From Parietichytrium sp. I65-24A (Eukaryota > Sar > Bigyra > Thraustochytrida > Thraustochytriidae), in assembly GCA_012862575.1 (NCBI GenBank), contig BLSF01000006.1:682001-746000 (forward strand): a stretch of 64,000 bases of DNA. The letters are read 5' to 3'. A program made the position numbers and the translations under genes. Below, piece by piece: positions 8,140 to 17,668 of the stretch (positions are counted from its first letter, which is position 1; each line of letters begins with the position of its first letter). Below the pieces are notes generated by a model. That model was not told the origin of the DNA. It saw only the letters and a list, made by a program, of their open reading frames with translations, and did not search any database.

Positions 8140-10557
8140 ATGCGAGCGACGATCAACGCAGCTGTCTTTGCGACCTCAGTGGCCATCGGCCACGCCATCG
8201 ATGCGAACACCGTGACTCAGATCGCACACTACAGTGGAGACTCTGCGCCTCTCATCTATGACGTTGACGAGGACGGCGTTGGTGATCTTGTCATTGGCTT
8301 CAACGGAGGCAACTCGCTTTCAAATGCAGTCAACAACGTCGCCTACTGGCACGGCAACGTAGACGGCACCTTTGCCGACATGTCCTCCAATGGACCGTTC
8401 TCCGGAATCATCGCTGCCAAGAGCGTGGTGCCGGCAATGATAAAGCTGTCTGGGATGTCTCATCCCGTGCTCATCCTTGGAACGGAGGACCCAAGTGTTG
8501 TCATCTACACCTATGACTCCGGAACCGGCAAATACGTCTTGTACACCGGGACCAATCCGTTTGATGGCTTGTACCCCTCCAACTCGGATCACCCAATGGT
8601 GAGCTTCTACAAAGACGGCTCCAACTGGTATGCCACTCTTGCGTACTCTCCGAAGAATGGCAATGAGGCGCAAGACACAACTGTGAAGATCTTCTCAGTC
8701 GTGTCTGACAACGCGGGACTCTTCACCCTGTCGCAGACCAATACTTTTATGGTTGACGATGTACACTCCACACAGTATGTGTACAGCAAAGACTACCCGG
8801 GAGCGGCGTTTCTCGCAAACTTCCAGAACGGCCAAGGCAACAACATTTTGTATGCCACCTCGGCAACTGAGACAGATGTCGCTAACATGCTCAAACTGAC
8901 GAGTTCTAGCCATCCTCTACATGATCTGAACGGGGACATCAACCAGGCGTACACACGTGGAACGTTTGGATTGCTTGGAGCTTCCACTGGAAGCGATGCA
9001 GACGACTTTTGCTGGGGAACCTCAAACGGGTTTGTGTACTGCACGCTAGGTAACGTACAGGTGACAACAATTACAGACTCCCCGACATCGGCACCAACTG
9101 ATGCCCCCACTGATGCGCCAACTGATGCACCAACTGATGCACCAACGAATGCGCCAACTGATGCACCAACTGATGCACCAACCAATGCACCAACTGATGC
9201 GCCAACCAATGCACCAACTGATGCACCAACTGATGCACCAACCAATGCGCCAACCGATGCACCAACTGATGCACCTACTGATGCGCCAACTGATGCCCCA
9301 ACCAATGCACCAACTGATGCACCAACCAATGCGCCAACCGATGCACCAACTGATGCCCCAACTGATGCGCCAACCAATGCACCTACTGATGCGCCAACTG
9401 ATGCACCAACCAATGCCCCAACTGATGCACCTACTGATGCGCCAACGTCTGCACCAACATCGGCTCCGACTTCAGCGCCGACTGCAGGACCAACTGCAAT
9501 GCCGACAGCTGCGCCAACGTCCGCACCAACATTGGCTCCGACTTCAGCACCGACATCTGCGCCAACATCTGCACCAACGTCTGCACCGACTGTGGCACCT
9601 ACTGCGGCTCCAACAAAAGCCCCCACATTCTCTCCGACACGGGCGCCGACAAAGACTCCGACTTTAGCTCCTACCAATGCGCCGTCGGTGAGCCCAACCC
9701 CTGCCCCGACAGCTTTCACTGATTGCTCCGGAACCGACGTACTCCTCGCTCTCGACAAGTCGTTCAGCATCAAGACAAGTGAGCTTCAAAGGGAAAAGGA
9801 CGTCTTAGAAAACCTCATGAACCTTTTGCCCATCGGTTCAGGCACGAGCGTTGCACTGACCAGCTTTGGGAGAACATACACCGATGTCATTGGCGTCTCC
9901 CAAATCAGCACACTTGGTTCTGATGCAGTTGGAGTTCGCACGACCGTGATGGACTTTGTCGATTCGTCAACGGCGCGAGACCGGTACACCGACTTTGTCC
10001 CAATTTTTGACACAGACCATGCCCAGCTGCTCGCAGAGTCGTCTACTCGCCCATCAATCTTGATCCTTTCAGACGGCGAACCATTCACGGCAAAGTACAA
10101 AGGCGGTTCCAAGTCCACCAAATTGGCATGCAATGCCGCATCTTCTTTCAAGGACCAGTACCCGTTGGCAAAGATTTTGTGCTTCCAGTCAGACACCAAC
10201 TCCAAAGCGAAGACATTTTACAAGTGCGCGTGCGACGCAATCTGGCTTGCGAAGGACTCTCGCGCGTCAGGTTCGCCGGCCTCAATTGCGCTGGAAATCA
10301 TGCAGAACCAGATCTGTACGCCAACCTCACGCCAACCGGACCCTTGCGAAGCGGTCAACAACGATTCGTCAATCAAGACCAAGAACAAGCGCAGCGTGTG
10401 CCTAAAAGTGCAAAGGAATGCTCGCGGGATGCTCAACAGTGACGCCGACGCAGTTGCGTCTTCTCTGAGATACCAGTGCTATTGGAAGGGCAAGTGCAGG
10501 GTTTACAACAGATACGCCCCACTCTATGACACCTATGTGGACCCTGGCACCGCTTGA
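8140..10557 (+). CDS. Secreted FG-GAP-like / Pro-Thr repeat / VWA protein, copy 1
   Basis: An 805-residue predicted secreted protein. The first ~19 residues form a signal peptide (TINAAVFATSVAIGHA). The N-terminal domain (~20-315) starts with an FG-GAP/VCBS-like calcium loop (DVDEDGVGDLVI, D41 onward) and includes WYATLAY and DDFCWG segments. Residues ~318-525 are a stalk of tetrapeptides, first PTDA/PTNA, then PTSA and variants. From D528 a von Willebrand factor A domain carries an intact MIDAS: DKSFS (D539, S541, S543) and LSDGEP (D645). A cysteine-containing tail follows (CKCAC-like, KYQCYWK-like). The frame extends upstream to a GTG, but the ATG at 8140 begins the signal peptide. A cell-wall or extracellular adhesion role is inference from architecture. 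Two tandem paralogues follow. Confidence 0.85.
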   Translation: MRATINAAVFATSVAIGHAIDANTVTQIAHYSGDSAPLIYDVDEDGVGDLVIGFNGGNSLSNAVNNVAYWHGNVDGTFADMSSNGPFSGIIAAKSVVPAMIKLSGMSHPVLILGTEDPSVVIYTYDSGTGKYVLYTGTNPFDGLYPSNSDHPMVSFYKDGSNWYATLAYSPKNGNEAQDTTVKIFSVVSDNAGLFTLSQTNTFMVDDVHSTQYVYSKDYPGAAFLANFQNGQGNNILYATSATETDVANMLKLTSSSHPLHDLNGDINQAYTRGTFGLLGASTGSDADDFCWGTSNGFVYCTLGNVQVTTITDSPTSAPTDAPTDAPTDAPTDAPTNAPTDAPTDAPTNAPTDAPTNAPTDAPTDAPTNAPTDAPTDAPTDAPTDAPTNAPTDAPTNAPTDAPTDAPTDAPTNAPTDAPTDAPTNAPTDAPTDAPTSAPTSAPTSAPTAGPTAMPTAAPTSAPTLAPTSAPTSAPTSAPTSAPTVAPTAAPTKAPTFSPTRAPTKTPTLAPTNAPSVSPTPAPTAFTDCSGTDVLLALDKSFSIKTSELQREKDVLENLMNLLPIGSGTSVALTSFGRTYTDVIGVSQISTLGSDAVGVRTTVMDFVDSSTARDRYTDFVPIFDTDHAQLLAESSTRPSILILSDGEPFTAKYKGGSKSTKLACNAASSFKDQYPLAKILCFQSDTNSKAKTFYKCACDAIWLAKDSRASGSPASIALEIMQNQICTPTSRQPDPCEAVNNDSSIKTKNKRSVCLKVQRNARGMLNSDADAVASSLRYQCYWKGKCRVYNRYAPLYDTYVDPGTA
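9085..9705 (+). repeat. 12-bp coding tandem repeat (PTDA/PTNA/PTSA stalk), VWA gene 1
   Basis: Units of the type CCAACTGATGCA alternate with CCAACCAATGCA and later with degenerate PTSA/PTAA versions. The third base varies often (gca, gcg, gcc), which suggests selection on the peptide more than pure slippage. The array also opens a long antisense frame, which is a by-product. Confidence 0.92.
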
Positions 10558-13500
10558 GCCCGCCGGAAAGCTTCAGTCTAGTGAGAGCAAACGAAAACAG
10601 ACCCTAATTATTTAATTAACTTCCCAGAACCTTTGTTCTAAACATCTATTTTTCCCAAAAGACTGTCGTCGACTGTCTAAAATTACCTTCTCTTCGCACG
10701 TTCCCGCGCACTGCTCACTGCTCCCTGCATCCCCTCTTCCTCCATTTAAGATGTAGAGCTCACTGTCAGTTCAAGACTCAGAGCCAATTGCTGCCGTTTT
10801 CACTCGCTGCTCCAGGCATTTCATTCACCTTTGCCCATCGGCTGGTGGATCTACAGGATCTGGTGGATCGCTCTCTTTTTCGAAAACTTCTTTAGAGTAC
10901 TTTTGGGTCAGCGAGCTCCGACCAAAGCGCGGCCATTAGACAGTCTTGTGGCTCCCAACACTCCCAACTCTTGAAAGATATTAATTTAAATGTGATTATT
11001 TACTGGCTGTGAAATAGAAACCCTTCCAGATCCGAGTTGTGCATTTGTGCTCCGGAAGTCGTCGAGCGCTTCCGCAGATGGGGCTATGAAGCTCCATCAA
11101 AACCTGTCAAGTTGCTTGACCGTGTTTCCTTTCTCTCATGCTTCGTTCATTTGGCGGTAGAACAACGGCAGAGATATCAGTGACATCAGAGGCATCAGAG
11201 ACATCAGAGACATCAGAGGCATCAGAGACAGAGACGATTGTGGATCTCTGAATCCCTGAATGAATACTAGTGTCGGTAGTTTAGCTCTAGTAGCTAGCTA
11301 GGCAGCCAGTCCAGAACAAAACTCGGATGTTCACAATTCTCCGAGTCCTCAGACATCGAAGCCCTCTAGCCAATCTATAGATAAATTTTTAGAATTAGGC
11401 AAAGCCAGCTAAGATAAAGCTTAAAGCCCTCGAATCATGTTCTGTCACCACCAGATTCCCCACCACTTCCCCTAACCCATCCTATCCCTCCGCTTCCTGA
11501 GTGCATCTCGGTAGTAAGACCCCGTGGTGCTCTTGCAGTAGGACTACTAGATCCTATAAAACATATAGTAGCCCATATCATTGGGTCCTATCACCTCGGT
11601 AGGACTTCAACAGGCTACTCTCTTTCGGCAATGCACGAGTAACTGTCCTTAATGGCCGGCATGCACAGTACTACTGCGAGATATCGATTTCCTAAGCCTA
11701 AATGGCCCACTCGGTGCTAGTGAAGAGATAGAATTTTCGGTGGGTTTTGTTCCTGACTCTTCACAGTGTGTAAGTCAATGAGTGTACTATGCCTGCGTTC
11801 CCAGTGCCAAATAAAAAGCATAGACGATGATAGAAATAGAAAGAGTTGAATTTTGAAGAAGTAGCTCTCTTTTGGTTCAAGCGTCCTTCAAGTCTAAGTG
11901 CAGCAAGGTGGGGGTGATTGTCGCCGACCAATGAACTCTTTGAACGAATAATTTAGAACTTAGAAGAATTCAGAATTTGAAAACGCCACCTCAAATGTGG
12001 ACCTCACTATGTTGGTGTCCAACCAAACGCCATCGCAAATTTCGGTGCCGCACAAGCGCAGATTTGCGCTGAGGCGCTGAAAAGCCTGTGAGGGAGCGAC
12101 GCACTGCTATCGGCAGGATTGATGGAGGCGGTAAGCAAGAGAATGAAAGAAGAAAGGAAGACAGGAGATGCACACCCTACGCGCGGCAGACGGATAGACG
12201 GACGGTGTGGGCATTCTTACTTGACATATGTGAGGAAGCGAGCCAAGCTGCTCGAGTTCATTGGCTGGACTAGCTTTTGGGGGTTGCAAAAATTCGCAAG
12301 AGGAGACCGACTGAGTGGAGTCTGGATTGGGGGTATTGGGGGGAAAGAAAGGAAGGAGGGAGAGGAAGGTTGCATTCCGTCTTCACTTGACATGGTTTCA
12401 TTCATCCCATTGACAAAGGCTGATGTTTTGTTTTTTTGCTGAGATGGGAAAAGAAAATGGCTCTCGAGCTAGACCATCGTCAGCGATCTGTTTGAAGGTA
12501 GAACTCACTTTCCCAACTCGTCACCCGTTGTGCTCACAGGTCTCACAGGTGTGAGTGAGTGAGTGACCATGGCTGACTGACGATGATGTCAGGATGTCAG
12601 TGTGAGTGATTTGTTTGGAGCACGTCCGAGATGTGCATATCACAGCAGGCACGCGCACTTGCTAAGCGAAGCCTAGGTTTCATCTTCACAAGGGGAGCCG
12701 TGGATCCCTGATTTGTTCAAACAAAAATGACTTGTTATTCTTGAATGTATTGTATAGTTGGCGGTGAAATAAACAATTTTACAGTCAACTAATCAATCAA
12801 TTAATGGTTCCGGTTCGAGGATTGTTGGTGGGCGGACGTCGACAGTGTGAGAGCGAGAGTGAGAGTGAGAGGAGAATGACTTTTGGGAAAGCTTTGAAGT
12901 GGTCGGTGAGGGAACTGAAGGGGCAAGAGGCGAACTTGAGGAGATATTGATGGCAAGTCGCGAGCTTCAAGTTTTGCAACTCTCTTCATCCAATGAATGA
13001 CGATTGATTCAACAAACACCAAGAAATTCATTGACAGGAGCTGTAAGGAAGAGAACGAATGTCTGTCTCACACCGTCTGTCTAACTCTCTTCGTTTCCGT
13101 GCTATGCACATAACACGCTGCATGGATCTCTAAGGCTCACAGTCATAGACACGTGCTGGTGAGAGACTCTCTTCGCCAAGAGGAGAGAATTCGCGGTCTG
13201 TAGAGTGGAATGAACTTGGCGTGGAGTGAGCGATGAAAGGCAGGCTTGTTCTCTCATTAGCACCTGTCTCCTGACTCATGTTTCTTGTGTGTTGAGTATA
13301 TTTTTCCAATGTGTCACAAAGATAGGATAGGAGTCCTATGACGTCTGCCTATGCGCTGGGCAGTTTTGAGATGACGATCGCTTCTTTTGGCGCTCGAGTA
13401 AGGCAAGGGTAAGGCACAGTACCGGGCAAGACGTTTAAGATGTCTGAAACCTGAATACTGAAGGTGGCCTTATCGGCCACATCTCTTCCTCAGGAAATGA

Positions 13501-13577
13501 AGACAAAACAATTGCCACTCAGCCAAGCAGACCTGTAATCCGAGCAGGATTGGAAACCCAAGCCCGAAAGCTCCAAG
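10558..13577. other. 3-kb spacer between VWA genes 1 and 2
   Basis: No convincing gene is visible. The spacer contains an ACATCAGAG-type repeat at 11171-11237, a CTAG palindrome near 11290, several short AT-rich runs and a GAGAGTGAGAGTGAGAG run near 12850. It does not resemble the region upstream of VWA gene 1, so the similarity between the two genes begins at their start codons. Confidence 0.5.
11171..11237 (+). repeat. Degenerate ACATCAGAG/GCATCAGAG tandem repeat
   Basis: Successive units GACATCAGAG, GCATCAGAG, ACATCAGAG, ACATCAGAG, GCATCAGAG and ACAGAGACG form a short minisatellite of about 9-bp period in non-coding DNA. Confidence 0.8.
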
Positions 13578-16151
13578 ATGCGAGTGACAATCAACGCAGC
13601 TGTCTTTGCGACCTCGGTGGCTATCGGCCACGCCATCGATGCGAACACCGTGACTCAGATCGCACACTACAGTGGAGACTCTGCGCCTCTCATCTATGAC
13701 GTTGACGAGGACGGCGTTGGTGATCTTGTCATTGGCTTCAACGGAGGCAACTCGCTTTCAAATGCAGTCAATAACGTCGCCTACTGGCACGGCAACGTAG
13801 ACGGCACCTTTGCCGACATGTCCTCCAATGGACCGTTCTCCGGAATCATCGCTGCCAAGAGCGTGGTGCCGGCAATGATAAAGCTGTCTGGAATGTCTCA
13901 TCCCGTGCTCATCCTTGGAACGGAGGACCCAAGTGTTGTCATCTACACCTATGACTCCGGAACCGGCAAATACGTCTTGTACACCGGGACCAATCCGTTT
14001 GATGGCTTGTACCCCTCCGACTCGGATCACCCAATGGTGAGCTTCTACAAAGACGGCTCCAACTGGTATGCCACTCTTGCGTACTCTCCGAAGAATGGCA
14101 ATGAGGCGCAAGACACAACTGTGAAGATCTTCTCAGTCGTCTCTGACAACGCGGGGCTCTTCACCCTGTCGCAGACCAATACTTTTATGGTCGACGATGT
14201 ACACTCCACACAGTATGTGTACAGCAAAGACTACCCGGGAGCGGCGTTTCTCGCAAACTTCCAGAACGGCCAAGGCAACAACATTTTGTATGCCACCTCG
14301 GCAACTGAGACAGATGTCGCTAACATGCTCAAACTGACGAGTTCTAGCCATCCTCTACATGATCTGAACGGAGACATCAACCAGGCGTACACACGTGGAA
14401 CATTTGGATTGCTTGGAGCTTCCACTGGAAGCGATGCAGACGACTTTTGCTGGGGAACCTCAAACGGGTTTGTGTACTGCACGCTAGGTAACGTACAGGT
14501 GACAACAATTACAGACTCCCCGACATCGGCACCAACTGATGCACCAACTGATGCACCAACCAATGCGCCAACTGATGCACCAACTGATGCACCAACCAAT
14601 GCACCAACTGATGCGCCAACCAATGCACCAACTGATGCACCAACCAATGCGCCAACTGATGCCCCAACTGATGCACCAACTGATGCACCAACTGATGCAC
14701 CNNNNNNNNNNNNNNNNNNNNNNNNNNNNNNNNNNNNNNNNNNNNNNNNNNNNNNNNNNNNNNNNNNNNNNNNNNNNNNNNNNNNNNNNNNNNNNNNNNN
14801 NNNNNNNNNNNNNNNNNNNNNNNNNNNNNNNNNNNNNNNNNNNNNNNNNNNNNNNNNNNNNNNNNNNNNNNNNNNNNNNNNNNNNNNNNNNNNNNNNNNN
14901 NNNNNNNNNNNNNNNNNNNNNNNNNNNNNNNNNNNNNNNNNNNNNNNNNNNNNNNNNNNNNNNNNNNNNNNNNNNNNNNNNNNNNNNNNNNNNNNNNNNN
15001 NNNNNNNNGACTGCCCAACTGATGCACCAACTGATGCACCAACTGATCGCACCACATCGCGCAACGATGCCCCAACTGATGCCCCAACTGATGCGCCAAC
15101 CAATGCACCAACTGATGCCCCAACTGATGCACCAACTGAGGCACCTACTGATGCGCCTACTGATGCGCCAACTGATGCGCCAACAGAGGCACCTACCGAT
15201 GCTCCGACTGATGCGCCGACTGAAGCACCCACTGATGCTCCAACTGATGCTCCAACTAATGCGCCGACAAATGCGCCAACGGTCAGCCCAACCCCTGTCC
15301 CGACAACCTTCACCGATTGCTCGGGAACCGACGTGCTCCTCGCGCTCGACAAGTCGTTCAGCATCAAGACAAGTGAGCTTCAAAGGGAAAAGGACGTCTT
15401 AGAAAACCTCATGAACCTTTTGCCCATCGGTTCCGGCACGAGCATTGCGCTAACCAGCTTTGGAAGGAAATACACCGATGTCATCGGAGTTTCGCAAATC
15501 AGCACGCTCGGTTCTGACGCAGTCGGAGTTCGCACAACCGTGATGGACTTTGTCGACTCCTCGACAGCGAGAGATCGGTACACGGACTTTGTACCAATTT
15601 TTGACGCAGACCATGCCCAGCTGCTTGCAGAGTCGTCTACACGTCCATCGATCTTGATTCTCTCAGACGGCGAGCCTTTCACCGCAAAATACAAAGGTGG
15701 CTCCAAGTCCACCAAGCTGGCATGCAACGCTGCAAATGCTTTCAAGAACCAATACCCTCTGGCGAAAATCTTGTGCTTCCAGTCAGACACCAAGTCGAGA
15801 TCTAAGAAATTTTACAAATGCGCTTGCGACGCAATCTGGCTTGCGAAGGACTCTCGCGCGTCAGGTTCGCCGGCCTCAATTGCGCTGGAAATCATGCAGA
15901 ACCAGATTTGCATGCCTACTTCACGCCAACCAGACCCTTGCGAAGCCGTTAATGGGCTCAAGAATAGGTCATCGAAGAAGAAACGGAAGATATGTCTAAA
16001 AGTGAAGAGGAACGCCCGTGGGATGCTCAACAGCAAGACGGAAGCCATCGACTCCCCGTTGCGTTACCAGTGTTATTGGAAGGGCAAGTGCAGAGTGTAC
16101 CATCGATACGCCCCACTCTACGACACCTACTTCGAACCCGGCACCGCTTGA
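13578..16151 (+). CDS. Secreted FG-GAP-like / Pro-Thr repeat / VWA protein, copy 2 (contains assembly gap)
   Basis: A paralogue of the gene at 8140, with the same order: signal peptide, FG-GAP-like domain, PTDA/PTNA stalk, VWA domain with DKSFS and LSDGEP. The N-terminal ~310 residues differ from copy 1 at only about two positions (A3V and an N/D change in YPSxSDHP). The VWA part and tail differ at roughly 35 positions. The stalk contains 307 unknown bases (14702-15008). Just after the gap the repeat phase is disturbed (DCPTDA, then DRTTSRND), which looks like misassembled or low-quality repeat sequence. The true stalk length is therefore unknown, and the apparent 857-residue length depends on the placeholder. 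The start is the ATG at 13578, at the signal peptide. Confidence 0.83.
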   Translation: MRVTINAAVFATSVAIGHAIDANTVTQIAHYSGDSAPLIYDVDEDGVGDLVIGFNGGNSLSNAVNNVAYWHGNVDGTFADMSSNGPFSGIIAAKSVVPAMIKLSGMSHPVLILGTEDPSVVIYTYDSGTGKYVLYTGTNPFDGLYPSDSDHPMVSFYKDGSNWYATLAYSPKNGNEAQDTTVKIFSVVSDNAGLFTLSQTNTFMVDDVHSTQYVYSKDYPGAAFLANFQNGQGNNILYATSATETDVANMLKLTSSSHPLHDLNGDINQAYTRGTFGLLGASTGSDADDFCWGTSNGFVYCTLGNVQVTTITDSPTSAPTDAPTDAPTNAPTDAPTDAPTNAPTDAPTNAPTDAPTNAPTDAPTDAPTDAPTDAXXXXXXXXXXXXXXXXXXXXXXXXXXXXXXXXXXXXXXXXXXXXXXXXXXXXXXXXXXXXXXXXXXXXXXXXXXXXXXXXXXXXXXXXXXXXXXXXXXXXXXXDCPTDAPTDAPTDRTTSRNDAPTDAPTDAPTNAPTDAPTDAPTEAPTDAPTDAPTDAPTEAPTDAPTDAPTEAPTDAPTDAPTNAPTNAPTVSPTPVPTTFTDCSGTDVLLALDKSFSIKTSELQREKDVLENLMNLLPIGSGTSIALTSFGRKYTDVIGVSQISTLGSDAVGVRTTVMDFVDSSTARDRYTDFVPIFDADHAQLLAESSTRPSILILSDGEPFTAKYKGGSKSTKLACNAANAFKNQYPLAKILCFQSDTKSRSKKFYKCACDAIWLAKDSRASGSPASIALEIMQNQICMPTSRQPDPCEAVNGLKNRSSKKKRKICLKVKRNARGMLNSKTEAIDSPLRYQCYWKGKCRVYHRYAPLYDTYFEPGTA
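14527..15290 (+). repeat. 12-bp coding tandem repeat (PTDA/PTNA/PTEA stalk), VWA gene 2, interrupted by Ns
   Basis: Units of CCAACTGATGCA type run on both sides of the 14702-15008 gap. The 3' part uses PTEA as well as PTDA and PTNA. Tandem identity is the likely cause of the gap. Confidence 0.9.
14702..15008. other. Assembly gap (307 N)
   Basis: A run of undetermined bases inside the PT-repeat stalk of VWA gene 2. The 60 bases after it (GACTGCCC..., ATCGCACCACATCGCGCAACG) break the repeat pattern and should be treated as unreliable. Confidence 0.99.
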
Positions 16152-17668
16152 TTTTGTTAGTGAGCGTCAAGCCTCCGCAAGTCGAAAGGAAATACTGCAG
16201 CGTCTTTGTCCAGAAAAAGCTTTATAATAATGCGACATTGAGTGAGTTGGATGCACGAAGGTTTCTTTTGTTCTGAACTCTGATAAAACAGTCAAATCAA
16301 AATAAGATTCTCCTTTTTCTTCTGTTTCGTAAACATGGAATGCGGACGCGAAACCCGAGGCTTGTGTGGCTAGTTGCTTCTTTGCTTTGCGCTTACGGGA
16401 AGGATATTGTGTGGGCGCAATTTTTGCCATGTTTTCTGAAAGGGGAAACGTCGACGCAGCAGACGGAGCGCGGAATATTTAGCTGACATCACCTAACGAT
16501 GACCCGTCTTGATAGAAAACACGGTTTGCATCTTAGCTCTCCCACACCACATCACCACGCGTCACCAGGACACCTTTGCAATCGAATTCTTTCGCTTGTT
16601 GTGCTCACGTACGTAAATCTGTTAGGTGCCAAGTAGGTAGTCACAAACACAACCAAATTCCGTGAACTCCTTTCGGGTCACGCGCTTCTTGTCCATCTGC
16701 ACTTCGCGTTGTTTCAGACACCCCAAAGCTGCGCGATTTCCCATGCCCGCTGGCTTGGGGTCTCAGGTGCCATGTATGGGCACAGGCGTCTAATTCTTAG
16801 TTTCTACTTATCTTCATTTTTATTTGCAGTATAAACGCAAAATTCTTCCATCTTTGTTTGGTAGCTTGGCGCGAAACGATCTCAAAATGAAAGCTAGAAT
16901 TTATTTGTCCGGTAAAAGTTCTTACAAAGTTCTAACTAACAGTTAATCTCCTGGCGTCTGAAGGCACTACCGAAAGACGTAGCACAACGATAATACACAC
17001 ACCTATGTTTGGACATCTGTTCATTGAGCAGATGAGAGAATGTGTGACTAACAAACTTTATTCTGTTTAGGAATGGAATGGGCTATGGAATGTGAGCGGG
17101 ACAAAGAGCTTCTCTGGCGCGGAGTGTGCGGTGGTCCATAGAAACATGGATGGCTGCAAAGGCGAACACCCCACGCTGATGTCCATGGCGATGTGTCCAA
17201 GTATTTCCATTGAGTTGGTGGGAGGGAGGAATCGATTTGGCAATTCCAGTTGCTCGCTAGTCCCCACTCATTACTCGCTACTCGCTATGCTGGCACCTCT
17301 CTCCACGTCTCCCAAAGGAAGTTCGCCATGGTGGGAAGCTTTTGCAAGCTAAATAATTTGTTGCATTTTGATGAGCTCGCCTGAACGCCGGCTCTACAGC
17401 AACGAGTTTGGCGCGCAAATTGTAGAAGGATTACGGTGCTGGAACAGAAGAACACTATTACTCGAGCCAAATCGCGCGGATACACAAGCTCCATCAGTAG
17501 CTTATGTGCCTCTATTGCCATGACTAGTCGCAGCTCACTTTAATTCCTCTTAGATGACCTTGCTGTCCAATGGACTGTGAATGTATATCTTGTTTTGTCT
17601 CCTGAGAATTGGCCAAGGCTGCAAACCCGAATCGCGGGCGGACTCGGCCTGACTGTGGATTAAGGAAG
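16152..17668. other. 1.5-kb spacer between VWA genes 2 and 3
   Basis: No gene is recognisable. Short frames lack motifs. The region must hold the 3' end of VWA gene 2 and the promoter of VWA gene 3. Confidence 0.5.

Noticed and set aside
9085-9705. CRISPR-like or satellite array
   Set aside because: The repeats are in frame, encode Pro-Thr tetrapeptides, and have no unique spacers.
8793-9773. Long minus-strand frame with VGASVGA repeats opposite VWA gene 1
   Set aside because: It is the antisense reading of the PT repeat array, with no start context or domain. The same artefact appears opposite copies 2 and 3 (14231-15367 and 18580-19365).
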